The translations under genes and the position numbers were made by a program. A DNA stretch of 25,000 nucleotides from Mesostigma viride (taxonomy: Eukaryota; Streptophyta; Mesostigmatophyceae; Mesostigmatales; Mesostigmataceae): positions 10,001-35,000 of the forward strand of contig RPFO01002300.1 of NCBI GenBank assembly GCA_009746045.1. Direction: 5' to 3'. Position 1 is the stretch's first letter. Every line of letters starts with the position of its first letter. Positions 14,943 to 23,560 of the stretch are shown one piece after another. The notes under the pieces are model-generated. The model was not told where the DNA came from, did not search any database, and worked only from the letters and a program-made list of their open reading frames with translations.

Positions 14943-15466
14943 GGTACCGCCTGCCGTCCGGCACTTTGAAGCCCGCCGGTGCTATAATTCCTATCGTCCA
15001 CGCATGTTTTCCCCTGCCTCAAACCGCACGTTGCATTTAAATCTGGAGCCCAAAATTCACTGAAAACGTGTGCCAGCCGGTAGCAAACTGGGCCAAGCTG
15101 CCACGGAATGGTGGTACCGCCTGCCGTCCGGCACTTTGAAGCCCGCCGGTGCTATAATTCCTATCGTCCACGCATGTTTTCCCCTGCCTCAAACCGCACG
15201 TTGCATTTAAATCTGGAGCCCAAAATTCACTGAAAACGTGTGCCAGCCGGTAGCAAACTGGGCCAAGCTGCCACGGAATGGTGGTACCGCCTGCCGTCCG
15301 GCACTTTGAAGCCCGCCGGTGCTATAATTCCTATCGTCCACGCATGTTTTCCCCTGCCTCAAACCGCACGTTGCATTTAAATCTGGAGCCCAAAATTCAC
15401 TGAAAACGTGTGCCAGCCGGTAGCAAACTGGGCCAAGCTGCCACGGAGTGGTGGTACCGCCTGCCG
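14943..15466. repeat. Three tandem 170-bp units upstream of LINE copy 1
   Basis: Units start at GGTACCGCCTGCCG at 14943, 15113 and 15283, with a 14-base fourth start at 15453. They are nearly identical; one change seen is GGAATGG against GGAGTGG. Each has an AT-rich core (TTGCATTTAAATC and CTATAATTCC) in a GC-rich frame. Because 170 is not a multiple of 3 and no frame persists, they are not coding. Their position directly before the minus-strand LINE start suggests 5' UTR promoter monomers, as in some mammalian L1 families; a plain satellite is the alternative. Confidence 0.85.
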
Positions 15467-15470
15467 TATT

Positions 15471-15549
15471 ATGGTATATATATAGAGGCATGGTATATAT
15501 GCCTATCTCACCTCCGTAATCTATCATTCTCAATGAATATATATAGAGG
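15471..15549. repeat. Fragments of LINE 3' UTR and tail at the 5' junction of LINE copy 2
   Basis: Contains ATGGTATATATATA twice (in part), matching the 3' terminal sequence of copy 1 in reverse. It also has a 50-base stretch (CCTATCTCACCTCCGTAATC to AATATATATAGAGG) that matches 18116-18160 in the 3' UTR of copy 2. So LINE copy 2 follows directly on a piece of another copy's 3' UTR. Confidence 0.75.
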
Positions 15550-17066
15550 TCTTTGAGGCCGTCGGCGAGGCGTTCCCTGACCTTCTTGCGTGGACAGCAG
15601 CCTGCTACGGCGACCCCACTCAACTCTCCTTCCTCATGGAGGATGGGACGTTCGCCGACATCGCTTCCCGCACGGGAACCCAGCAAGGTGACCCCCTCGG
15701 CCCCTTTTACCTGTCTGCCCCGCTGCACAAGGCTCTCCAAGGTGTCCACGCTGCGCACCCGGATGTCGTGCTCCTCGCCTATATGGACGATATCCATGCC
15801 CTTGGCCCGGCCGACGCTGTGGTTGCCGCCCTGGCTGCCCTTGAAGTGGCCATGGCGGCCATCAACCTTCGGCTCACCCTCCCCAAGTGTGCAGTCTTTT
15901 CGCCCCAGGGGGACTGCTCTGGCTTCCCCGCGGCTATCCCGGGGGCATTGGCGCGGGCGCGTGGTTTCTCGTGCCTAGGCGTCCCTGTGGGTGCCACCCA
16001 CAGGCCCCCTGACTACGTCGAAGAGGAGCTCCGGGCCACCGTGGAACAGCGCACCCATGTCCTCGAGACTTGGGCGCGCCTCAAGGACCCCCAGACCAAA
16101 GGGCTCCTCCTGTGGTTTTGCGCCCACCCGCGGGTGGTTCACTGGCTCCGTGGCGCTCCCCCCCACTTGGTGCGGCTTGCCGCGGAAGGCCATGACGAGC
16201 GCATTCAGGCCGCCTTGCAGGTGCTCCTCCCCGGCCCTAGCCTGCCAGCTCACTCCATGCGCTTGGCCACCCTCCCCTGCCGCATGGGCGGGTGTGGGCT
16301 CACCCGCGCCGCCCGCCTCGCCCCCGCCGCCTTCCTTGGCTCTGTTGCTCAAGCCTGGGCGGAGATCCGCCGGTTGGTCCCCAGCGCCGTCAGCGCCATT
16401 CCCGACTTGGTCACCCCATCCCCCTTCCCCTTTGTGCAGGCTGTGCAGGATTCTTACCTCGGGATCCAGCAGGCTTGCGACCTCGTCCGCCCCGCTCAGG
16501 CCGTCCACCGTCGCCTGCCCCGGGGCACGCCCGGCGTGTCTACTGTCGTCAGTCCTAGTGTCTTCCCTGCCTGCGTTCATGAAAAACAACAAAAGACCTA
16601 CGCGGGTATACTACACTGTGCCGACTGGATGGGTCTGCACGCGAGCTTGAACGATCAGGGGAAGGCTTGGCTTCACTCCGTTTCCCTTGAGGGGAGCGTG
16701 GGGTCCGCATTCCTGCGCGCCCTCCCCATGAGCCCTTTGTTCACGCTGGTTCCGGCCCTTTACGCCATCGCTCTCCGCCACCAGCTCTTTGCCCCGCAAC
16801 CTCTCATCACGGCGGGTGCGTCCTGCGGCAGCTGCGGGCTTGCTCTGGATACTACTGGGACGCACTACATCGCGTGCATGGGTGGCCAGCAGAACCAGAA
16901 CTGGTTCCTCTATCTCCATACCGCTCTCCTCCGGGTGGTGTGTGCCATGGTTCGGTCGGTCTTTCCCCACTCCACCATCAAGTGCGAGGACGCGGATGGG
17001 GCCGCCCTCTACTCACCCAACCACCGCCCCGGACCGGGCCCACTTCAAATGTTCCGAAAAGTGTGA
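15549..17066 (+). pseudogene. LINE copy 2 reverse transcriptase (5'-truncated) to CCHC knuckle
   Basis: Open frame without its own natural start; an internal ATG lies at 15636. It has motif B (RTGTQQGDPLGPFYLSAP) and motif C (LLAYMDDIHALG). It continues through the thumb region closely matching copy 1 (QTKGLLLWFCAHPRVVHWLR, GGCGLTRAARLAPAAFLGSV) and the CCHC knuckle (CGSCGLALDTTGTHYIAC). At YSPNHRP the LINE frame is cut by the MITE; the last residues (GPGPLQMFRKV) come from MITE sequence. RT fingers and motif A are missing, so it cannot be functional. Confidence 0.85.
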
Positions 17067-17513
17067 CACTTTTTGTCGTTTTTTCGACTTTTTCGACGAT
17101 CGTCACTCTGCAGAGTGATTCGTCGTGCGAAATCGTGCGAAATTGTGCGAAAGTTGCTGAAATCGTGTGAAATTTGCTGAAATCGTGCGAAATTTGCTGA
17201 AATCGTGCGAAATTTCATGTGAAAAATGTCGACGGTAAAAAATTTTGATGTCCACAACGTGTGTGAATTCATGCGAAATTTTGTCAAACGTCACTCCCCA
17301 AAACGACCCTTGGTTGAAATCCATGCGAAATCGTGCGAAATCATGCAAAATTGTGCGAAATCGAGCGAAATCGTGCGAAAATGTGTGAAAATGTTGCGAA
17401 AATCACGCGAAAATCACGCGAACTCGTGCGAAATTTTATTTTTTTTTTGCGAAAATAGCGAAAAAGTGTCACACACTTGGCTTGGACGGCGGAACATTTG
17501 AAGTGGGCCCGGC
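17032..17513. mobile_element. 482-bp MITE inside LINE copy 2
   Basis: Perfect 23-bp inverted ends at 17034-17056 and 17490-17512 (outer part CCGGGCCCACTTCAAATG). A second inner pair of AAGTGTGACACTTTTT-type words lies further in. The flanks can be aligned as a direct repeat CCCCG (17027-17031 and 17514-17518), and removing the element plus one repeat restores the LINE frame (HRP joined to DITVLDYDG). The interior is AT-rich with many TGCGAAAT words in both strands and no transposase. The superfamily is unclear; the short target duplication and GGGCCC-type ends do not match hAT. Confidence 0.88.
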
Positions 17514-17931
17514 CCCCGACATTACCGTGCTTGACTACGACGGGCAGGGTTGCCACCTGCTCATCGATGTCTCCGTGGCTCGGCCGCTTTCCGGTCGCCA
17601 CATCCTCCGGGCGGCTGTGGATGCCGGCGCTGCTGCCACTGTGGCTGAGCGCGACAAGTTTGCCTCCTAGGGCAATGTGGGGCCCCACCGGGTCATCCCC
17701 TTTGTCCTTGAGGAGTTCGGGGCCATGGGCCCCAAGACAGCGGAGTTTTTCCACGAGTGCTGCCAGCGCCGTGAAGACCGCCTCGACCTCGAGGGTCAGA
17801 CCGCCCCGTGGTCGGCCCGCACGTGGTCCTCGTATTGGCGGCAGCGCCTGTCACTCGCCCTCACTCGCACCGTGGCTGATGTGTTATTCCGCCGCACCCG
17901 GGCCGACTTTGTCGCGACCCATGCGGTCTAG
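17514..17931 (+). pseudogene. LINE copy 2 restriction-like endonuclease, nonsense-mutated
   Basis: Resumes directly after the MITE with PDITVLDYDGQGCHLLIDVS, the endonuclease core, and ends with DFVATHAV and TAG. A premature TAG at 17668-17670 stands where copy 1 has Tyr (LLAYGDVG against FAS-stop-GNVG). Downstream the frame is still open (VIPFVLEEFGAMGPKTAEFF). Truncation, insertion and stop together show a dead copy. Confidence 0.85.
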
Positions 17932-18240
17932 ATCCCTTCCAGGCCTGCAGGCTGCATGGTGGGCCGGCAGCGCTGTTGCTGCGTGTAGTTTTGTGATGTC
18001 TAGTTAGTTGTACCTTGTGCCGCTGGCGTGATCCTTGGATGTCTGTGTCAGATTACTATTAATTTCTTCAGGGTTATTCTCCCAGTTATCGGGTTTTTCC
18101 TTATGTTGCATGCCTATCTCACCTCCGTAATCTATCATTCTCAATGAATATATAGAGGTTTATAGCTGGGCGTTTGCTTTGGTTTGAGTGATTTCACTCC
18201 GTGCTGTAAGTAGTTATATTATTATAATATATATAGCTTG
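17932..18240 (+). other. 3' UTR and tail of LINE copy 2
   Basis: Non-coding. It contains the CCTATCTCACCTCCGTAATC block (also at about 15500), the shared GGTTTATAGCTGGGCGTTTG block (also in copy 1), the hairpin GAGTGATTTCACTC at 18186-18199, and an AT-repeat end at about 18215-18236 rather than a poly(A). Confidence 0.75.
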
Positions 18241-18261
18241 CATGCAGTCATGCATGTCTAT

Positions 18262-18330
18262 ACCATTAATTAATTCATTAATTAATTAAACTCGTGCTCC
18301 CGTTGGGGAGTCACGGAGCACCGAAGTGCT
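18262..18330 (-). other. Retroelement 3' tail module: stem-loop plus TTAA repeats
   Basis: A TTAATTAA-type run (18271-18290), then GTGCTCC (18294-18300) and GGAGCAC (18315-18321), a perfect 7-bp stem around a 14-base loop. Reading on the minus strand, the stem-loop comes first and the TTAA run last, as expected for the 3' end of the ORF1-like element coded at 18967-18689. The module recurs at 19790-19817 and, shortened, at 19699-19717. Confidence 0.65.
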
Positions 18331-18688
18331 TTTAATCCCTGTGTGTGCACTACAGGAGAAAGGGCAGAGACCCCCAGTCTCCTTCATGCCAAAGGCATGC
18401 CACAGCTGCATTCGGGCGCGCTATAGCTAAAAGGACAGGCTAACGATCCGGCAAACTGTGGGTGCAATAAGGCCCATGTAAGCGTGGCATAACAAGTATA
18501 GCGTGGGCAAGTAATCTGAACATAGCCAGGGCGTAGCATGGCTGTACTGGGACTAGGCTAAGGCTATCGCTGGTTGTGTACCGTGCGTTGGCGGCACGTG
18601 ACTAGGTGTGTTGGCACAGCTAGGCAAACATTCTAGGCATGGCTGACTTAGCGGCAGTGACTCCAATGGTTACAAGCTAGGGCTATTG
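18331..18688. other. Non-coding spacer, probable 3' UTR of ORF1-like copy
   Basis: No convincing frame or RNA gene. By position it is the trailer between the ORF1-like stop near 18689 and the stem-loop tail at 18294-18321. Confidence 0.4.
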
Positions 18689-18967
18689 CTATTCTAGCCC
18701 GCTGGGGGCGTCCACATCTTGTGGTTGATCAGTCATCAGGTCCCCGCCCCTCCAGTACACCTTGGGCTTCTGGGGGTCCTGCTTATGGCGGAGGTATTCC
18801 GGCCACAGGTCGCGTCGCTGCTGTTGCTGAGCGGGGGTTAGGTCGTCATCCAGCGTCCAGGTGAGGTCGTGCAACCGCTTGCGACGAGAGAGGAACCGCT
18901 GCTTATCCTCAGGCCCTAAGCTCACCCGCGTTTGTACTCCAGCACCAGTACAAACTGATTTTTTCAA
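18689..18967 (-). pseudogene. ORF1-like retroelement protein fragment (second copy)
   Basis: Open frame of about 92 codons carrying the conserved block GPEDKQRFLSRRKRL, TWTLDDDLTPAQQQQRRDLW, PEYLRHKQDPQKPKVYWRGG. It matches the 5906-6176 domain in order and spacing and resembles the C-terminal RNA-binding part of L1-type ORF1. Its N-terminal side is lost where sequence changes to the roughly 180-bp satellite near 18960, so this looks like a 5'-truncated insertion. No RT follows before its 3' tail. Confidence 0.55.
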
Positions 18968-19680
18968 AAAGTGTTTTATTGATGTTATTATAACGCCATA
19001 ATGAAGTCATAAGTGTCCCAGGATGTTACTTGACACCCTGACACCCTGACGCCCTGACGCCCTGACACCCAGACGCCAAAATGATACAATAACTCTATTT
19101 GTGCAGTGCCGCGTGGTGTCTTGGGGTCTAGAAGTGTTTATCTGATCTTATTATAACTCCATGATGAAGTCGTAAGTGTCCCAGGATGTTACTTGACACC
19201 CTGACACCCTGACACCCTGACGCCTTGACACCCTGACACGCTGACGCCCTGACACCCTGACGCCAAAATGATACAATAACTCTATTTGTGCAGTGTCGCA
19301 TGGTGTCTTGGGGTCTAGGAGTGATTTTTTGATGTAACTATAAGTCCATGATGAAGTCATAAGTGTCCCAGGATGTTACTTGACACCCTCACACCCTGAC
19401 ACCCTGACACCCTGACATGCAGCCCGACGCCAAACTGATAAATAAAGTTCTGTATTTACAAGTGCAGTGAACATTGCATGGTGTCTTGGGGTCTAGTAGA
19501 AGTGTTTTTTTTATGTTAATATAACGCCATAATGAAGTCATAAGTGTCCCAGGATGTTACTTGACACCCTGACACCCTGACGCCCTGACGCCCTGACACC
19601 CTGACGCCAAAATGATACAATAACACATTTGTGCAGTGTCACATGGTGTCTTGGGGTCTAGTAGAAGTGTTAAATTTTAA
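18960..19680. repeat. Satellite of about four units (163-187 bp) with nested 8-bp repeats
   Basis: The marker GGATGTTACTTGACACC recurs at 19021, 19184, 19371 and 19552. Each unit reads: AT-rich start, ATGAAGTCATAAGTGTCCCA, the marker, a variable run of GACACCCT/GACGCCCT octamers, AATGATACAATAAC, TTTGTGCAGTG, and TGGTGTCTTGGGGTCTAG. The octamer number differs between units, which explains the varying length. It is non-coding. A diverged fifth unit lies at about 21087-21225. Confidence 0.9.
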
Positions 19681-19686
19681 ATGTGA

Positions 19687-19850
19687 TTATTAATTAAACT
19701 CGTGCTCCCGTTGGGGGCATTAACCCCGATGGATGGATGGATGGATGGATGGGTGCACGCAATCCTACCGGACTAATTAATTAAGACTCGTGCTCCCGTT
19801 GGGGAGTCACGGAGCATTAACCCCGATGGATGGATGGATGGGTGCAAACA
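19687..19850 (-). repeat. Two tandem copies of the LINE tail module with GATG microsatellites
   Basis: Each copy has TTAATTAA, ACTCGTGCTCCCGTTGGGG, CATTAACCCC, then (GATG)n, GGGTGCA and CCTACCGG. The first (19687-19775) lacks the AGTCACGGAG arm of the stem; the second (19776-19862) keeps it. They lie directly downstream, on the minus strand, of the LINE fragment at 19955-20588, and so are probably its 3' terminus, duplicated. Confidence 0.75.
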
Positions 19851-19954
19851 TTCCTACCGGTCTAATCTATCTACATTGGCTACATACTACATCTATCTAA
19901 CAGCATTCTAACTACAACATCTATCTAGGCAGCCGCACGCTGCCCGAGGGGGAG

Positions 19955-20146
19955 CTATCTGGCGTGCCTCCCGCGGGATTGCACACGCGGGCGCTTCCCC
20001 ACTGGGGGGGGCTCATTGTCCTCTATGACCTGGGCCCACTTGGCCTTGTCCATCATCTTCTTCCAAATCACGGAGAGGCCGAGGCCCCCCATGTCCTCTA
20101 CTAGCTGTTCCTTGAAGGTGCGGGCCTTGCGGCGTCTAATGATCAC
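19955..20146 (-). pseudogene. LINE 3' fragment A: C-terminal end
   Basis: Continuation of the 20136-20588 frame after a one-base insertion: RRRKARTFKEQLVEDMGGLG, then KKMMDKAKWAQVIEDN and a basic end. The same end is present in fragment B without the frame break (RRRKARTFKEQLVEDMWGLG). It is a typical C-terminus for this kind of LINE, close to the 3' tail. Confidence 0.65.
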
Positions 20147-20588
20147 TAGGCCCAGCCCACGTCAGGAGGTGCCGGCCAGGCTGGGCTGGTCGCAGTCCTG
20201 CGGGGGGGCCACGTGAGGTGTACGCTACCTGGTTGGTGCGAGCTAGGTGCCCTACAAGCTGCAGGCGGCGTTGCTTAATGGTGCTGGTGATATAGGGCAT
20301 GCCCTGGTACAGGTCCTCATTGCGGACATGAGCAGCATATCCTACTCTGAAAATGGAACGCAGCATGCTGGTGACCGCGCCATCCAGCTTGCGGGCCAGG
20401 TCGGCGGTGAGGGTCCACGTCTCGGCGCCATACGTGAGAACAGGAAGGACGAGGACCTTGAACAGGTCCTGTTTCTCGATCTTGCCCAGGGGCTTGCGCC
20501 ACAGGGCCCGGTACTGACGTAAAGCGTGCCAGGCGAGGGAGATGCGATGGTCCACATCAACCTCGCAGCTGGGGAGCAGGCTGCCCAC
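20136..20588 (-). pseudogene. LINE 3' fragment A: post-RT domain
   Basis: Reads HRISLAWHALRQYRALWRK, VLPVLTYGAETWTLTADLAR, MLRSIFRVGYAAHV, then STIKQRRLQLVGHLARTNQ. This is the conserved region after the RT palm of APE-type LINEs (YGaEtW, then iR.rRL...GH..R). There are no catalytic RT motifs, so it is 5'-truncated. An extra base near 20148 breaks the frame just before RRRKARTFKEQLVEDM, which continues at 19955-20146. It is a different family from the RLE LINE. Confidence 0.72.
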
Positions 20589-20661
20589 GTGTGCACCGGA
20601 CTAAGCTATCTACAAGCTATCTAAAAAACAATCTTATTCGATATCTATGGTGCTCGTGACC

Positions 20662-21078
20662 CTAGGGGTCTTGTCTAGCATGCCGCCCACGTGTGCAGAC
20701 GCGCGGCTTCCCCGCTGCAGGGGGGTTGTTGTCCTCTATGACCTGGGCCAACTTGGCATTGTCCATCATCTTTTTTTTAATCCCAGAGAGGCCTAGGCCC
20801 CACATGTCCTCTACTAGCTGTTCTTTAAAGGTGCGGGCCTTGCGGCGTCTAACCTGGCTGGGCCCGGCCCACGTGAGGAGGTGCCGGCCCGGCTGGGCGG
20901 GGCGCAGCCCTGCAGAGGGGCCACGTGAGGTGTCTACCTGGTTGGTGCGAGCTAAGTGCCCTACTAGCTGCAGGCGCCACTGCTTGATGGTGCTGGTGAT
21001 AAGTGGCATGCCGAGATACAAGTCGACCTCCTTGTGGACATGAGCAGCGTATCCTACACGATAAATTGACCGCAGCAT
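20662..21078 (-). pseudogene. LINE 3' fragment B: post-RT C-terminal end
   Basis: Second, further truncated copy of fragment A in the same orientation. It starts within MLRSIYRVGYAAHVHKEV and runs in one frame to the basic end (RVCTRGRHARQDP). By eye it is clearly similar to A across the shared region. Its upstream break at about 21078 joins directly to a diverged unit of the 180-bp satellite (ATTAATTATAACTCCATGA). Confidence 0.72.
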
Positions 21079-21350
21079 GTCATTAATTATAACTCCATGA
21101 TGAAGTCATAAGTGTCCCAAAATGTTGCTGGACCACCTGACACCCTGACACCCTGACACCCTGACGCCACTAATACAATAACTGTATTGTGCAGTGTCGC
21201 ATGGTGTCTTGGGGTCTAGATGTGTTCTGTTATTGTTATAATAGCTCGATCCAGGATGACACCAAATTTGTCCCAACATCTTGTGATACCCAGACAGTGT
21301 GACAGCGTGACAGCGTGACGCCGTGACACCGTGACACTGTACCAACAAGA
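21079..21350. repeat. Diverged satellite units with octamer arrays
   Basis: One recognisable unit (ATGAAGTCATAAGTGTCCC, GACACCCT octamers, GTGTCTTGGGGTCTAG) ends near 21218. A more diverged one follows with a GTGACAGC/GTGACGCC/GTGACACC octamer series at about 21296-21340. It is related to 18960-19680 but separated from it by the two LINE fragments. Confidence 0.8.
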
Positions 21351-21950
21351 CTGTGTAGGCAAGACATGCATGAACCACGGTAATGAACCAGTGATCAATG
21401 TCCAGATCACAATAGCATGCCATTCTTATGACCGCCAGGAATTCACACATTTTACCTTGTAAAATGCCCCAAAGTTTGACAACTATGAGGATTTTGACGC
21501 ATTTTGGCGGTTCTATTGTCGTCAGAAAGCAACAAACGTGAATACGCTAGCTGCCCAAATCTGAGGTTCTATTGCCCGTAGTATTTCCTTTCCTTATTAA
21601 AGAGACAACCAGCGCAGGCCAGAAATCGGGAGAATCCGGACCATGGTAGCTCGAGCCTGCCGTTATCTTTTCCGCGTTTTCGAGTCGTTCAGGATGATGA
21701 AGATGAATGGTGATGGAAATGTGTATCCTTGTGCATTGAAATTATGGCTGGCTTACGTGTGGAGCGACTAGATGACCTAGACGGTGGGGCCGGAAACAGC
21801 ATGCTTGATCAGGGCGTGTGTTTCTAGCCTAACTGGCCGGGAGTGTCTAGTGGTGAGCACCATTGCTGCGATCGCTCTCCCACCATTTACGAGGAAATAC
21901 CCGCAAATGGAAAACCACTGAAAAGGTCTAGCTAGTCAGTCATCACGTTA
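21351..21950. other. Non-coding region, nothing recognised
   Basis: Unique-looking sequence with no long frame, inverted ends or RNA gene that I can support. The word GGTTCTATTG occurs twice (near 21510 and 21563). It could be the 3' trailer of the Penelope-like element. Confidence 0.4.
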
Positions 21951-22153
21951 GCCATGCCATGATTCCAAACGTCCAAGAACTGCACACGGTGCAAAGACAA
22001 AAAGCCGGAGGACAGCACTTTCAAATGTGCGGCGGGAACCAAAAGCCCGCGGATGCCAGAAAACATCGTGTTGCGGCAGCGACGCGACGATGTGGACAAC
22101 GAATCCAGTGCCAAGCTCGGAACGGCCGCAAAGGAGATCTGGCATCACAGGGT

Positions 22154-23416
22154 TCAGATGTGCGGAGATACTATGCGATCCAGCCGGTCCACGACCTGTT
22201 TGTAGAGCTTGTGCCAAGGGGCAGCACCGAACAGATGTGGGTGACGTTGCAAAAAACATCGGACTTGACGGAGCATAATGGCTCGGTCATAGTCTTTGAC
22301 CAATAAACGCTGCAAGAGTTCAACAAGAGTCGTGATGAAATCAACACGATAAGAACAAAGACGGGAAAAACGATGTAACTGAGAAAGAACAACACCATAT
22401 TTTGCTGTGTGGGAAAGGAGACTGTGAATATCGGGGTAACGAATAAAAGGAATTTGCTGGTATTTAGGATCCTTGCGCTTATCATAGACAGCCGTGCGCC
22501 AGCCCTTCTTGTTATGGGTAATGTTAAGATCGAGGTAATTGCAATGAGTATCCTCCGACGTGAGCTTTAATGTGAGGGACGCTTGCGGGTAGATGCCAGG
22601 CAGACCAGCGGTGATATACAAATGGGTTGCGAAATCAGGGTTGTCGAAAGCGATGACATCATCAATGTATCGACATGTATGGATAAAACGCCTGATGAGA
22701 ACATCATCGTTTGAGGCAATGAGATTCTCCATGAATGCAAGCTCATAAGTGTATAGATAGAGGTTTGCAAGGAGCCCGGCACAGTTAGTGCCCATAGGGA
22801 TGCCGATAGCTTGTTGGTATACATTGCCCGCAAAACAGATGAAGGTGTTATCAACAAGATAAGAGATCCAATGGACAAGGTCAGCCTTCGTGATAATATA
22901 ATTATAACCATCCCGCACGATAGCACCTGCCGCGATCCCTGAGAGCCACGTTGCCGTGGGCTTGGTCTGAGAAACACGCACGTGCAGGTGGTTGCGCCCG
23001 TGAGGCCTACGTGCATACAGACGAGTAAGGAGGCTATCTAAACGAGCTTTCAAATCGTGCAAATCTAGTGTGGTATATAGAGTGGTGAAATCATAGGTGG
23101 CTATGGGCATAGGTATACGTTTCTCTGCTGCTGTCTTAGAACGGCTAAGGGCGGCAAGGCGTAGGCGTACTTGGGCTGAGTCTATGACGATCCAACTACC
23201 AGCGCATTCATACCCGGCATTCGACAGCACCTGCACCCATAATGCATTGGCTTCGGGGAGAAGAGCATTCAAAGCATGGCAGATGAGTTTCGAGAGAGGC
23301 ATCAGTGGGGCTGCTGAATGCGACGCAGCAATGGTGCGTAAAGCAACAGGAGTTTTGTGCAGCTTAAGAGTGAGATACAGATATGGGAACGTAGTGGTGG
23401 TGGCGCGTCGCTGTTA
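22154..23416 (-). CDS. Penelope-like reverse transcriptase
   Basis: An ATG lies at 23302, but the frame is open and coding-like back to about 23416 (PYLYLTLKLHKTPVALRTI, the KxHK and R block typical of Penelope-like RTs), so the true 5' end is an exon or lost start upstream. Core motifs: ATYDFTTLYTTL (motif A), AIGIPMGTNCAGLLANLYLY (motif B), CRYIDDVIAF (motif C), then YLDLNITHN and a long helical end with GVVLSQLHRFSRLCS. Spacing and the LHK, LYTTL and MGTN boxes fit Penelope-like/telomerase-type RTs rather than LINE or LTR RTs. No GIY-YIG endonuclease is visible after the RT. It probably follows the coiled-coil ORF at 24569-24129 in one element. Catalytic aspartates are intact. Confidence 0.72.
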
Positions 23417-23560
23417 TCTCTAAACCGAGGAGATGACCTCTGTGCGCCTCCTGGAGAGCAACAATTGGCCCATTGGTTTACATGTTCGCCTCCAAAGGTG
23501 GGCATTAGCGTCATTTGCTCGCGACGAGGCCCAGGCCCCTCCCACCCGCTCCAATGTCCC

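Larger units (their letters stand above)
15549..18240 (+). mobile_element. 5'-truncated LINE (copy 2), same family as copy 1, interrupted by a MITE
   Basis: Begins inside the RT (FEAVGEAFPDLLAWTAACYG, equivalent to FEDLYAWTAVCYG of copy 1) and runs to a 3' UTR ending in TTATAATATATATA. The 3' part shares the last roughly 75 bases with copy 1, including the hairpin at 18186-18199. The coding part is split by a 482-bp insertion (17032-17513) and has a nonsense codon at 17668. The 5' truncation is typical of incomplete target-primed reverse transcription. The copy is inactive. Confidence 0.88.

Noticed and set aside
15207-15797. Minus-strand frame across the 170-bp repeats and LINE copy 2
   Set aside because: It crosses several junctions between unrelated elements, and the 170-bp period does not keep a frame.
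21968-22198. Plus-strand frame with a CTRCKDKKP motif (zinc-finger-like)
   Set aside because: No start codon, only one CxxC pair, and it overlaps the end of the Penelope-like RT on the other strand; probably chance.
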